52,876 nt of DNA from Bacteroidales bacterium. GTDB taxonomy: Bacteria; Bacteroidota; Bacteroidia; Bacteroidales; F082. The notes under the pieces are model-generated. The model saw only the letters and a list, made by a program, of their open reading frames with translations, was not told the origin of the DNA and made no database searches. Location of the stretch: the NCBI GenBank assembly GCA_015709215.1, contig JACCQN010000023.1:1-52876 (forward strand), given 5' to 3'. The position numbers were made by a program, and so were the translations under genes. Positions 30,937-40,186 of this stretch are shown here, in pieces. Numbering within the stretch: the first letter of the stretch is position 1; the number at the start of each line of letters is the position of its first letter.

Positions 30937-32970
30937 ATGCTAAATTCAAAAAAGTTAAGTGCCTTTTGTAATGAAGTAAGGCAGCAAATTACGGTTCATC
31001 CAGTTCAGAATATCGAAACTGTGATCAATGCCTTGCATCATACACTCGGGCTTAGCGCAATTTTTACGGGAACGCTGGATGGATCGAAACAACAATTGGA
31101 TTATCGTGCTGCTTTTTTGCATGGTAATTTCGTAAAAATTGAACAGCTTCACGATACATCGCTGTGCCTTAAGATATTAAAAGAAGCAAAGGGAAACTTA
31201 ATCGTCAAAACCGGTGCTGAGCTTAGGAAATTTATCGCAAACGATTTGCTTTTTGAAAATAAACTTATGCGATATTTCGCCGGAACGAAGCAATTGATCG
31301 GTCAGAATAAATGGTTGGTTTTGTGTGTGTTGGATTATAAAAACAGAAATGATTCAGAAGAGCTGAGCATGATTATTGGTGAGGCTTCTAAGTTGCTCGT
31401 TCGAGAAGAGCTGCAATTGCGTAAAGAACAACAGATGAGTGAGGAACTGGAGCGTTATAAAACAGTTTTTTTGAACGCCAATGATGGAATTATGCTTCTC
31501 AATAATTCCAATACCATTGTTGAAGTTAATCAAAAAGTTTGTGAATTATTTCTTTGCGAACGACAGGAAATCATTGGGAAAAAGCCTCATGAACTATCAC
31601 CTAAAACGCAGCCTGACGGTTCATTGTCATCCGAAAAGGCACTTGATTTAATTCAAAAAGCTTTGGCAGGCGAACCACAACGGTTTCATTGGCAGCATAT
31701 GCGCATGGATAATAGTCTCTTTGAAGCAGAGGTTAGCCTTAATTCCTCAACTTTACAATCGGGTAGGGTTGTTCAGGCGGTGGTGAGGGATGTTACAAGT
31801 GCCAAAAAAGCAGAAAAAGCCCTCATTGATGCACGACTTAAAGCTGAAGATGCGGATAGACTTAAGTCAGCATTTTTGGCCAATATGTCGCACGAAATAC
31901 GTACACCACTTAATTCAATCATCGGTTTTTCGGAAATTATGCTCGATGAAGAAACTGATCCAGACGAAAAAGAACAGTATTTGCAACTCATCAGTTCGGC
32001 CGGCAAAACGCTGCTACAGCTGATTGATGATATCATCGATATTTCGAAGATTGAAGCCGGTCAAATCCGGATTGCACTCTCAGAATTTGATTTGCATCAG
32101 GTGTTGGACGAGATTTTAATCAATGCCTTTAATGAACGTAAAAAGCGTGAAAAAGATCATATCGAAATCCGTCTTCGCAAAGGCCTTACCCTTGATAATT
32201 TCTTTATTGAATCAGACCCTTTTCGGTTTAGGCAAATTATGATGAATTTGCTTGTGAATGCTCTGAAATTTGTGGATTCAGGATTTATTGAGTTTGGATA
32301 TACGCAACCCAAAGGAGGATTGATTCAGTTTTACGTTAAAGATACAGGAATAGGTATTGAACGTGATAAAAGTCATTTGATTTTTCAACGCTTTGGCCAG
32401 ATCGACAGCACCTACAAGCGTAATCTTGACGGAACTGGACTCGGATTGGCAATCTGCAATAGCCTGATTGAATTGCTTGGTGGTAAAATCTGGTTCGATT
32501 CGGAAGAAGGAAAAGGAACTACTTTTTATTTCACCTTACCGGCGCCGAAAAATTTAGTGCTCAACAATAAAGATGAAGTTGTTCGTTTTGGAAAAATCAA
32601 TAGAGATTGGTCGGGTTTAAAGTTTTTAATTGCAGATGATGTAAAAGCTAATTACCTCTTTCTTAAAGCTGTAATGAAAGAAACTGGTGCTCAGATTCTT
32701 TGGGCACAAAATGGTGAAGAAGCTATTAGTATTGCAAAACAACACGCTGATCTTTCATTGGTTTTGATGGATATTAGGATGCCTGAAATCGATGGCTACA
32801 AGGCTACCAAAAAGATCAAAGCTTTATTTCCAAGATTGCCAATTATAGCACAAACTGCTTTTGCTGAAACTGAAAACCAAAAAGCCGCGCTCGAAGCCGG
32901 ATGTGATGATTATATTACTAAACCCATCAGCATAACAGAGCTTTTATCCGTGATCAACAAATTGCTGTAA
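30937..32970 (+). CDS. Cytoplasmic hybrid sensor histidine kinase with receiver
   Basis: A 677-residue two-component hybrid with no membrane segment. Order: N-terminal GAF-like sensor (about 20-155), coiled linker, PAS domain (about 172-290, with NDGIMLLNNSNTIVEVNQ), HisKA with phospho-histidine H319 in SHEIRTPLNSIIGFSE, HATPase with N-box NLLVNALKF, DTGIGIE and GTGLGLAI, and a C-terminal receiver with D612 in LVLMDIRMPEIDG and K662 in TKPISITE. A downstream Hpt and regulator would be needed; none is adjacent. It is 18 nt ahead of recQ, suggesting co-transcription with repair genes. A weak -7-like TATCTTTA lies 40 nt upstream. Confidence 0.93.
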   Translation: MLNSKKLSAFCNEVRQQITVHPVQNIETVINALHHTLGLSAIFTGTLDGSKQQLDYRAAFLHGNFVKIEQLHDTSLCLKILKEAKGNLIVKTGAELRKFIANDLLFENKLMRYFAGTKQLIGQNKWLVLCVLDYKNRNDSEELSMIIGEASKLLVREELQLRKEQQMSEELERYKTVFLNANDGIMLLNNSNTIVEVNQKVCELFLCERQEIIGKKPHELSPKTQPDGSLSSEKALDLIQKALAGEPQRFHWQHMRMDNSLFEAEVSLNSSTLQSGRVVQAVVRDVTSAKKAEKALIDARLKAEDADRLKSAFLANMSHEIRTPLNSIIGFSEIMLDEETDPDEKEQYLQLISSAGKTLLQLIDDIIDISKIEAGQIRIALSEFDLHQVLDEILINAFNERKKREKDHIEIRLRKGLTLDNFFIESDPFRFRQIMMNLLVNALKFVDSGFIEFGYTQPKGGLIQFYVKDTGIGIERDKSHLIFQRFGQIDSTYKRNLDGTGLGLAICNSLIELLGGKIWFDSEEGKGTTFYFTLPAPKNLVLNNKDEVVRFGKINRDWSGLKFLIADDVKANYLFLKAVMKETGAQILWAQNGEEAISIAKQHADLSLVLMDIRMPEIDGYKATKKIKALFPRLPIIAQTAFAETENQKAALEAGCDDYITKPISITELLSVINKLL

Positions 32971-32988
32971 ACCGCGGGAGTTTTACCC

Positions 32989-34920
32989 ATGAGCAAAGTA
33001 AGCAGAACAGCACTTTTAAAATATTGGGGATTTAGCAGTTTCCGGCCAATGCAGGAGGAAATTGTGGATCATGTTATTGCTGGCGAGGACACCCTTGCAC
33101 TGCTTCCTACTGGTGGAGGAAAATCTATATGTTTTCAGGTTCCTGCCATGGTAATGGATGGTATGTGTCTTGTAATCACACCTTTAATTGCGCTGATGAA
33201 AGATCAGGTGCAGCACTTAAAAAAAAATGGAATAGCTGCTGCCGCAATTTATTCGGGGATGCATTATCAGGAAATGGAGTTGGCTTACAATCAGGCAGCA
33301 TTTAATAAGCTGAAATTTCTTTATCTCTCTCCCGAGCGATTGGTTACAGATCGTTTTATCGATATGGTAAAACGGATGAAAGTCAATTTGCTGGCTGTTG
33401 ACGAATCGCATTGTATTTCGCAATGGGGCTACGACTTCAGGCCGCCTTATTTGCGGATTGCAGAAATAAGACCATACATTCCTGATGTGCCTGTGCTGGC
33501 ACTTACAGCAACTGCAACTCCTGAAGTGGTAAAAGATATTCAGGAGAAGCTTCATTTTAGGATGCCGCAGGTTTTTCAAACCAGCTACGAGCGTAAAAAT
33601 ATTACCTATAGTGTGATCCATAATGCTGATAAATATGGGGTTTTATTTAGGCTTTTCAGAAAACTGGAGCAGGGTAGCGGCATCGTATATGTCAGAAACC
33701 GAAAAAGAACACGAGAAATTGCCGATTGGCTTACTGGCCGGGGAATTAGTGCTACTTACTATCATGCCGGATTGGATGCCAGGCTTCGCGATCAGCGTCA
33801 GCAAAGTTGGATGAGTGGCAAATTCAGGGTGATGGTTGCTACCAATGCTTTTGGAATGGGAATTGACAAACCTGATGTGCGGCTGGTGGTTCACATGGAT
33901 TTGCCCGATAGCCTTGAAGCTTATTTTCAGGAAGCCGGTAGAGCTGGCAGAGACGGCAAACAGGCACAAACTTTTTTGATAGTCTCAGAAATGGATGTAA
34001 AAAATCTCAAAGAAAGTTTTGAAGCTTCTTTTCCTCCCTTAAAACAAATCAGGTCAGTGTATGAAGCCCTTGGAAATTTTTTGCAAATCCCTGTTGGTAC
34101 GGGTAAAGATCAACGCTTTGATTTTGAATTGGTAAAGTTTTCCAAGACCTATAATTTTGATGTTTTGGAAACGTACAACAGCCTTCGTTTACTAGAAAAG
34201 GAAGGATTTTTGGCAATGTCGGAGGCTGAAAATGCAGCAACGAAAGTCTTTATCAAAGCCAAACGGGAGGATTTGTATCGTTTTCAGGTGGAACAGCCTG
34301 CATATGACGGTTTTATAAAATATTTGTTGCGTAATTTTCCTGGAATTTTATCGGATTTTGTGCCAGTTGATGAGATGCAATTAGCGTCGAAATTGCAGAT
34401 TTTGCCTCAACAAGTATCAACAATGCTTCAGAAATTGCATGATCTGCAGTTTTTATTTTATTCTCCACGAAAGGAAATACCTCAGCTAGTGATGGTTAGT
34501 GAACGTTTGGCATCTAAGGATTTGCGACTAAGCAATGAGGTATATGCGGATCGTAAAAAAAGTGCTGCGAAGCGGATTCAGGCTGTGATTGATTTTGTGC
34601 GTAATGATGAAGTATGCCGAAGCGTTCAGTTGTTGGCTTATTTTGGTGAAACTCATCGTAAACGTTGTGGAAAATGTGATGTCTGCATCAAACGAAACAG
34701 CGTTTCGGTTTCGGATGTGGTTTTTCAAAAGGTACGCAACAAACTCTTTCAATTAATGGCAAATCGGCCTGTTCCGGTTTTTGAGGCTGCCGGATCAGTT
34801 GAAGGTGTATCAGAAGAAAAAGTTTTGGAAGTTATCCGGTGGCTTACTGATAATGGCCTTATTATAAAGGATAAAAACGGATATTTAAAGAGCAAAACGC
34901 AATTGGATATCGATGACTGA
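32989..34920 (+). CDS. recQ: ATP-dependent DNA helicase RecQ
   Basis: 3'-5' helicase of 643 residues for recombination and replication-fork repair. Motif I is LPTGGGKS (39-46), motif II DESH (138-141) in VDESHCISQWGYDFRP, motif VI QEAGRAGRDGK; the RecQ-Ct zinc-binding cysteines are in CRSVQLLAYFGE and KRCGKCDVC. The final 100 residues are a winged-helix-like segment; the HRDC domain present in E. coli RecQ is absent or unrecognisable. Its last 8 nt overlap the start of the glycosylase gene, which implies translational coupling. Confidence 0.95.
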   Translation: MSKVSRTALLKYWGFSSFRPMQEEIVDHVIAGEDTLALLPTGGGKSICFQVPAMVMDGMCLVITPLIALMKDQVQHLKKNGIAAAAIYSGMHYQEMELAYNQAAFNKLKFLYLSPERLVTDRFIDMVKRMKVNLLAVDESHCISQWGYDFRPPYLRIAEIRPYIPDVPVLALTATATPEVVKDIQEKLHFRMPQVFQTSYERKNITYSVIHNADKYGVLFRLFRKLEQGSGIVYVRNRKRTREIADWLTGRGISATYYHAGLDARLRDQRQQSWMSGKFRVMVATNAFGMGIDKPDVRLVVHMDLPDSLEAYFQEAGRAGRDGKQAQTFLIVSEMDVKNLKESFEASFPPLKQIRSVYEALGNFLQIPVGTGKDQRFDFELVKFSKTYNFDVLETYNSLRLLEKEGFLAMSEAENAATKVFIKAKREDLYRFQVEQPAYDGFIKYLLRNFPGILSDFVPVDEMQLASKLQILPQQVSTMLQKLHDLQFLFYSPRKEIPQLVMVSERLASKDLRLSNEVYADRKKSAAKRIQAVIDFVRNDEVCRSVQLLAYFGETHRKRCGKCDVCIKRNSVSVSDVVFQKVRNKLFQLMANRPVPVFEAAGSVEGVSEEKVLEVIRWLTDNGLIIKDKNGYLKSKTQLDIDD

Positions 34921-35515
34921 ACCGGTTTTGGTAGATCAAACATTTTTACTACGCGATGATGTGGTTGCTATTGCGCGGGAGTTGATTGGGATGTTGTTGA
35001 TCGTTAAAAATCAAAGTGTTGTAAAAGCAGGTATAATCGCTGAAACAGAGGCTTATGCCGGCATTACCGATAAGGCTTCTCATGCTTATGGTGGTCGCCG
35101 GACTATACGAACAGAAACCTTATATCGTGCTGGCGGTACAGTATATGTTTATCTGTGTTATGGAGTTCATCACTTGTTTAATATTGTCACGAATCAGGAA
35201 AATATTCCGCATGCGGTGCTTATTCGTGGCATTTTACCTGTGAATGAGAAAGCTATTCCGGAAAATTTTCGAGATGAATTTGAAGCCTGGAAAGGGATTG
35301 CTAATGGTCCAGGAAAATTGACTAAAAAGCTTGGCATACGTGCATCGCATAATGCTTCAATGCTTAATTCTGATGCGATCTGGTTATATAAATTTCCGGA
35401 ATATCACCCTGTTGAGATAGTAAAAACTTCTCGTATAGGCGTTGATTATGCAGGCGAAGACGCTTATCTGCCGTATCGGTTTTATGCAAGACAATATAAG
35501 CCGGCAAAAATTTAG
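34913..35515 (+). CDS. DNA-3-methyladenine glycosylase (AAG/Mpg family)
   Basis: Base-excision enzyme removing alkylated and deaminated purines, 200 residues, the usual size. Family signatures: ARELIGMLLI near the start, AETEAYAGITDKASHAYGG with the catalytic Glu and metal-like Asp/His set, TVYVYLCYGVHHLFNIVT, and ANGPGKLTKKLGI. It overlaps the end of recQ by 8 nt (ATGACTGA), so it is the last gene of the kinase-recQ-glycosylase operon. The C-terminal LPYRFYARQ fits the family end. No terminator hairpin is evident downstream. Confidence 0.92.
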   Translation: MTEPVLVDQTFLLRDDVVAIARELIGMLLIVKNQSVVKAGIIAETEAYAGITDKASHAYGGRRTIRTETLYRAGGTVYVYLCYGVHHLFNIVTNQENIPHAVLIRGILPVNEKAIPENFRDEFEAWKGIANGPGKLTKKLGIRASHNASMLNSDAIWLYKFPEYHPVEIVKTSRIGVDYAGEDAYLPYRFYARQYKPAKI

Positions 35516-35587
35516 TTTTTTTAATAGCGGATTATTTTATTTAGAAAACTGTTGAGGCATGAGTTTCTTATATTCAAGAATTCCAAC

Positions 35588-35595
35588 TATTTTTG
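35588..35595 (+). promoter_or_regulatory. -7 element for the cation antiporter gene
   Basis: TATTTTTG matches TAnnTTTG, 45 nt before the ATG at 35641. A TTTC at 35564-35567 is 20 nt upstream, one mismatch from the -33 TTTG. Confidence 0.5.
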
Positions 35596-35640
35596 AAGGA
35601 GATTTCAAAAGCCTTAAATTTAACTTTACCATAAAAATTA

Positions 35641-37662
35641 ATGGAATTACCAATTTTAAAAGATGTAGTAATAATCCTTGGCTCCAGTGTTTTAATAATA
35701 TTGCTTTTTCAGCGGATCAAAATGCCTTCGATTCTGGGATTTTTATTTACAGGAATTATTGCTGGTCCTCATGGCTTGAGTCTGGTTAAGGCTTCTCAGG
35801 AAGTTGAGATTCTAGCTGAAATGGGAGTGATTTTTTTGCTTTTCGTAATAGGTATTGAGTTTTCGATTAAAGAATTGGCTCGGATAAAGAATACCGTTTT
35901 GATTGGTGGATCAATACAGGTTGGTGGGACAATATTGCTTACTTTTCTGTTTGCCCGTCTTGCGGGATTGCCTGCTAATCAGGCAATTTTTATGGGATTT
36001 TTGCTTTCTCTGAGTAGTACGGCAATTGTATTAAAGCTTTTACAGGAGCAAGGAAAAATGAGTAGCCAATATGGCAGAATAGCACTTGGAATATTAATTT
36101 TTCAAGACATCATCGTTGTTCCAATGATTTTGTTTACCCCAATTCTTGCCGGAAACGGAGGAAATGTGCTTAATACAGTTCTTGTTATGCTGGGAAAGTT
36201 TATTCTTGTTTTGGGCATATTGTTTTTGTTGGCACGTTATATTGTTCCAAAAATACTGGAGCGAGTTGTAAAAACACGGAGTCGTGAATTGTTTATTCTT
36301 ACAATCGTAGTGTTGTGCTTTTCAACTGCCTGGCTCACCTCATCAGTGGGCTTGTCGTTAGCATTAGGGGCATTTTTTGCAGGCTTGATTATTTCTGAAT
36401 CTGATTACAGTCATCAGGCTACTGCTAATATATTGCCTTTCAGAGAGATATTCATCAGTTTCTTTTTTGTTTCGGTCGGAATGCTGCTTGATGTTTCTCA
36501 TTTCCTGAACCATTTTTGGTTATTGCTTTCGCTGACGCTTGGCGTAATTGTTTTGAAAATGTTCGTCGTTTTCCTAACAGTATTGATTAAAAAGTATCCA
36601 CTAAAAACGGCTTTTATTACAGCTTTCACGCTTTTTCAGGTAGGTGAGTTTGCCTTTTTGCTTTCGACAATTGGCATGCGAAACAATCTTATATCCGAGA
36701 CGCTTTATCAACATTTTTTGGCCATTTCAATCCTTTCGATGGGTATTACACCTTTCCTGATGAATTATGCCGAGCGAATCACTAACTGGTTGTTTACTAT
36801 TACTTTGTCAGAGGCAGTTAGAAAACGTTTGTCAATATATCAATCGCAGCATATGGAAAAATTGAAATTGCCCGATATAGACGCAATGAGCGATCATTTG
36901 GTAATTATTGGTTTTGGAGTTAATGGGAAAAATGTTGCCAAAACTGCAGCCCAAGCCTCCATTCCTTACCTTATTGTCGAACATGATCCTGAGGTTTTTG
37001 AGGAAGCAAAGGCCTTGGGAGAACCTGTTATTTTTGGTGATGCAACTAATGGTGTAATTCTTCAGCATTTGTTTGTTCAAAAAGCCAGAGTTGTGGTTTT
37101 GGCTATAGCCGATCTCGAAACGACAAAAAAAATACTGAGTATTATTCGTTTGCTTAGCGAAACAGCGCACGTGATCGTAAGAACGCGATACGTAAAAGAA
37201 ACCCAGGTAATTCTGGATATGGGAGCCGATGAAGTGATCCCGGAAGAGTTTGAAACTTCCATTGAGATTTTTACGCGTGTACTTAATCGTTATTTGGTTC
37301 CATTTGACGAAATACGACGCTTCACTAATTATATCAGGGCTCATAATTATGAAGTGCTAAGCGCAGCAGGAGAAAGTCAGAAATGTCCGCCGCAATTTGA
37401 GTTGCATATTCCGGATATGATGATTGCGGCTTTGCCAGTTCAGCAGGATGATGGACGTATTGTTGGCAAAACCATTCAAGAAAGTAAAATTCGTGAGCAG
37501 TTTAACCTGAATGTTTTGGCAATCAGAAGAAATAAAAAGTATATCACAAAAATTAAGCCGGATACCAAAATAGAAACTGACGATATGCTGTATCTTTTTG
37601 GCTCGCCCGAAAATATTACAAAAATTAATAAATACATTGTTCTAAAAGAAGAAATCGTTTAA
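35641..37662 (+). CDS. CPA2 monovalent cation:proton antiporter (KefB-like) with TrkA domains
   Basis: A 673-residue inner-membrane protein. About twelve membrane spans (residues 1-395) carry the GFLFTGIIAGPHGL and LLFVIGIEFSIKEL motifs of the Na+/H+ exchanger superfamily. A Rossmann-type TrkA-N domain follows (LVIIGFGVNGKNVAKTA, FGDATNG) and then a TrkA-C domain at the C-terminus (GKTIQESKIREQF...DTKIETDDMLYLFGSPE). Family members export K+ or Na+ in exchange for H+ and respond to nucleotides through the TrkA domains. It ends 3 nt before the marC start and may be co-transcribed with it. The transported ion is not known. Confidence 0.92.
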   Translation: MELPILKDVVIILGSSVLIILLFQRIKMPSILGFLFTGIIAGPHGLSLVKASQEVEILAEMGVIFLLFVIGIEFSIKELARIKNTVLIGGSIQVGGTILLTFLFARLAGLPANQAIFMGFLLSLSSTAIVLKLLQEQGKMSSQYGRIALGILIFQDIIVVPMILFTPILAGNGGNVLNTVLVMLGKFILVLGILFLLARYIVPKILERVVKTRSRELFILTIVVLCFSTAWLTSSVGLSLALGAFFAGLIISESDYSHQATANILPFREIFISFFFVSVGMLLDVSHFLNHFWLLLSLTLGVIVLKMFVVFLTVLIKKYPLKTAFITAFTLFQVGEFAFLLSTIGMRNNLISETLYQHFLAISILSMGITPFLMNYAERITNWLFTITLSEAVRKRLSIYQSQHMEKLKLPDIDAMSDHLVIIGFGVNGKNVAKTAAQASIPYLIVEHDPEVFEEAKALGEPVIFGDATNGVILQHLFVQKARVVVLAIADLETTKKILSIIRLLSETAHVIVRTRYVKETQVILDMGADEVIPEEFETSIEIFTRVLNRYLVPFDEIRRFTNYIRAHNYEVLSAAGESQKCPPQFELHIPDMMIAALPVQQDDGRIVGKTIQESKIREQFNLNVLAIRRNKKYITKIKPDTKIETDDMLYLFGSPENITKINKYIVLKEEIV

Positions 37663-37665
37663 GCG

Positions 37666-38301
37666 ATGCACCAGGATATACTTTTTGCCTTAACTACTTT
37701 TATGTTTTTTTTGCCATAATGAACCCAATAGCCAACACACCTGTTTTTGTTGGATTAACAGCAAACCTGGCCCAGTCGGAACGAAAAAAGACTGCTTTCA
37801 GGGCAGTGTTGATTGCTTTTATTATCATCGCTTTGTTTAGCTTTATGGGTAATATCATTTTTAAACTGTTTGGCATTACCTTATTTGCCTTTAAGCTTGC
37901 AAGTGGAGTGCTTTTGTTTTTTGTGGGTTTGATTTGCTTCAGGGCAAACAATCTCAGGTTCATCATCCTGGGAACAAGAGACGGCAAATCAGGATCAAAA
38001 TGCTGGTGATATAGCCGTTTCGCTACTTGCTTTGCCAATTTTAGCTGGACCCGGCACGATTGCAACGGCCATGAATTTTATTAACCCGAGCAATGATTTG
38101 ATTCATATTATCACTATTTTTATTAGTTTTGCAGTTATTTGCTTGATCACCAATTTGTTGTTTGTTTCAGGAAATTGGATTGTTAAAAAACCAGGATCGA
38201 ATTTGATTAAAGTAATCACACTTAATATGGGGTTAATTATAACTGTTATGACTTCTCAGATGTTAATTGAAGGGATTCAGGGTGCCTATAATTTGAAATA
38301 A
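37666..38301 (+). pseudogene. marC-family gene broken by frameshifts
   Basis: Three plus-strand frames together reconstruct a MarC-family membrane protein. From ATG 37666 the frame reads MHQDILFALTTFMFF and hits a stop after a run of eight T (37705-37712); nine T would join it to FAIMNPIANTPVFVGLTANL. That second frame ends in a stop at 38009, and the family sequence resumes in another frame as NAGDIAVSLLALPILAGPGTIATAMNFI, to 38301. A short third-frame stretch at the junction (GKQSQVHHPG) suggests two single-base losses near 37948-37985. Either the gene is dead or the assembly has indels here. MarC proteins are six-span membrane proteins of unclear role. Confidence 0.8.
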
Positions 38302-38315
38302 ACGTGTAACTGTTT

Positions 38316-38711
38316 ATGACCAGGCCAGTACTTTTTTTTGATGGTGATTGCTCGCTTTGCAATGGAGCTGTACGTTTTATTTTAAAACACGAAAAAAATC
38401 AGGATTTATATTTTGCTGCTTTGGAATCGGATTATGCCCAAGAGGAATTGGCCGGCCTTGATTTGCCTGATAGTCTTGTTTTTAAGATCGGAAATCAAGT
38501 ATTTATTAAGTCGGCAGCAGTTTTTAAAGTGGCAGAATATTTAAAAGGCTGGCCCAGATTATTTCGTGTTTTCAGGTTTCTGCCAAATAGCCTGCTCAAT
38601 TGGAAATATGATTTTGTAGCCCGTCATCGTCAAAGGATTTTTGGACATTCAGCGCATTGCGGCCTGAGCCTGGATAAAGACCGATCAAGATTCTTAGATA
38701 TATCACACTAA
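38316..38711 (+). CDS. DCC-family thiol-disulfide oxidoreductase-like protein (DUF393)
   Basis: A 131-residue protein with the family signature VLFFDGDCSLCNGAVRFIL near the N-terminus (DxDCxxC motif, residues about 9-15), followed by FAALESD and the FRVFRFLPNSLLNWKYDFVARHR segment seen in the DUF393 family. The paired cysteines suggest redox activity, but the family function is not well defined. It lies 14 nt after the broken marC gene and 12 nt before the Dabb protein gene. Confidence 0.85.
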   Translation: MTRPVLFFDGDCSLCNGAVRFILKHEKNQDLYFAALESDYAQEELAGLDLPDSLVFKIGNQVFIKSAAVFKVAEYLKGWPRLFRVFRFLPNSLLNWKYDFVARHRQRIFGHSAHCGLSLDKDRSRFLDISH

Positions 38712-38723
38712 AAACCATAGGAA

Positions 38724-39026
38724 ATGCTTAAGCATATTGTAATGATGCGTTTGAAATCTACTGAAAATGAATTGAAACAAAAGCAGATGAATAAGTTAAA
38801 GTTTATGCTCGAAGGGCTTAAAAATTCAATCGATGTTCTGGACTTTTTAGAAGTGGGTTTAAACATCAGCACCAGGCCTACTGCATTTGATTTGGTGTTG
38901 GTTACGCATTTTAAGGGCGAAACAGAACTTGATTTGTATCGTGATCATCCTGAGCATCTTAAAGTACTGGATTATATCCGCGAAGTGGTTTCAGAAACTG
39001 CCGTCGTAGATTATCTTGTTGATTGA
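38724..39026 (+). CDS. Dabb (stress-responsive A/B-barrel) domain protein
   Basis: A 100-residue dimeric alpha/beta-barrel protein. The family pattern is clear: MLKHIVMMRLK at the start, a long helix ELKQKQMNKLKFMLEGLKN, the strand LEVGLNI, then AFDLVLVTHFKGETELDLYRDHPEHLKVLDYI. Related proteins are stress-induced or cyclases/oxygenases of polyketides; a specific role is not predicted. It follows the DCC gene closely and is the last gene before a 375-bp gap. Confidence 0.88.
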   Translation: MLKHIVMMRLKSTENELKQKQMNKLKFMLEGLKNSIDVLDFLEVGLNISTRPTAFDLVLVTHFKGETELDLYRDHPEHLKVLDYIREVVSETAVVDYLVD

Positions 39027-39150
39027 TCAATCGATTTTTTATGAATAATTCCACTGATAACCAGTATTTTATTTCATGCTAAACGCTACTATTTCACGTC
39101 ATAACTTTTGTTCACTAATATGCCATGCTCTCTTTCTGACTTTTGCTTAG

Positions 39151-39322
39151 GTATTTATCGATGTGGATACCGTTGTTCCGGCCATGTTGATCAAAGCTGG
39201 TGTTTCCGTTTTTAATAGGCTGGTTGATAAATAATTATGGATTCACCTTGTTTTTTATACTTTATCTTTTTGCAGTTCTTCTTTCAATAGTTTTTGCCTT
39301 ACAAATAAAGCGTCCGGATTAG
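39151..39322 (+). pseudogene. Decayed C-terminal end of a membrane protein
   Basis: In one frame 39151-39231 reads VFIDVDTVVPAMLIKAGVSVFNRLVDK before a stop; with a +1 shift the next bases read YGFTLFFILYLFAVLLSIV, then FALQIKRPD and a TAG at 39320. Together they look like the end of one protein with a last membrane span and a charged tail. The family is not recognised; a transporter is possible. Upstream codons contain stops, so only the end remains. Confidence 0.4.
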
Positions 39323-39375
39323 ATTCTACGTATTTTTTTACTGCTTATTTGTGTTTTTTCAGAGCAAAATTCAAT

Positions 39376-39383
39376 TACTTTTG
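39376..39383 (+). promoter_or_regulatory. -7 element for the YD-repeat-like gene
   Basis: TACTTTTG matches TAnnTTTG, 18 nt before the ATG at 39402. Confidence 0.5.
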
Positions 39384-39401
39384 TGGTAAATTCTACTGTT
39401 T

Positions 39402-40157
39402 ATGAAGTCGAAATATCTTATTTACAATTCTTTAGTTTTCTTGTGTGTTTTGATTGCTTTTCAAGGGATTGCACAAAAAAGTGCTTTCAAAAAAGCAGAT
39501 CCTCATAACAAGGTAAAGTCGTTGACAGAGAAGCATTTTTTAATTGAGGTGAATCATGAGGCCGAACAACAGTTGGTTTTGTCACATTATTACGAAAATA
39601 CTTTCGATAGTTTTGGAAACCGGATCAAAGACCTGGAATTTGATGCAGAGGGCAACTTGATCAAGACGTACACCTATTATAATACTGGAAATCAGCGTAA
39701 TAAGATGGAGATGACTGACGAAAATGGAAAACTTATCCGAACAATCGAGTATGCTTATGATGAAAATGGCTTGCTCGATTACGATCAAAGCTATGATGGA
39801 AAGGGCAATCCGGAAAAACGGTTTGCTTACAGTTATGATGATGAAGGAAAAGTTAGAGAAGATTACAGTTATTTTGGAAGTGATTTTCATATGAGAATCA
39901 CCTACACTTATAATGACAAAGGTGAAGTAGAACGAAATTTTAGATTTGATAGCACCGGTAATTTACAGGAAATCAGGTATTACACTTATGACGCAGAAGG
40001 GAATGTTGTTTCAGAAAAGATCACAGATAAGAATGGAAAACTAAAAGAAACAACAACATTTCAATACGTTTATGACAAAAGGAATAATTGGGTTGAGCGC
40101 ACTATACATAAAGATGGAATACCTATAAAGCTGATTAGGAGAACCTTGGTATATTGA
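39402..40157 (+). CDS. Exported protein with YD/RHS-like repeats
   Basis: A 251-residue exported protein: signal peptide about residues 1-24, ending QGIAQ. The rest is a run of about seven 20-residue units with the pattern Y-x-Y-D/N-x-x-G-x, for example FDSFGNRIK, FDAEGNLIKTYTYY, YAYDENGLLDYDQSY, YSYDDEGKVREDY, YTYNDKGEVERN, YTYDAEGNVVSE and YVYDKRNNWVER. Such repeats form beta-strand shells in RHS/YD proteins, but this one is short and has no toxin or protease part. Role unknown. It faces the cdaA gene tail to tail with 29 bp between stops. Confidence 0.75.
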   Translation: MKSKYLIYNSLVFLCVLIAFQGIAQKSAFKKADPHNKVKSLTEKHFLIEVNHEAEQQLVLSHYYENTFDSFGNRIKDLEFDAEGNLIKTYTYYNTGNQRNKMEMTDENGKLIRTIEYAYDENGLLDYDQSYDGKGNPEKRFAYSYDDEGKVREDYSYFGSDFHMRITYTYNDKGEVERNFRFDSTGNLQEIRYYTYDAEGNVVSEKITDKNGKLKETTTFQYVYDKRNNWVERTIHKDGIPIKLIRRTLVY

Positions 40158-40186
40158 TTTTCAGGCTCAACGCAGTTTTTGTGAGA

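Larger units (their letters stand above)
39027..39401. other. 375-bp intergenic region
   Basis: Contains no intact gene. The stretch 39151-39322 reads as a decayed membrane-protein end (separate entry). The last part holds a -7 element (39376-39383) for the next gene. No terminator hairpin stands out. Confidence 0.6.

Noticed and set aside
30921-30971. A 16-codon upstream ORF overlapping the hybrid-kinase start
   Set aside because: Short, starts 16 nt before the kinase ATG and is read in another frame; nothing shows it is translated or conserved, so it is not reported as a gene.
36832-37344. A 170-codon minus-strand frame in the antiporter gene
   Set aside because: Lies antisense to the TrkA-N domain and has no domain of its own.
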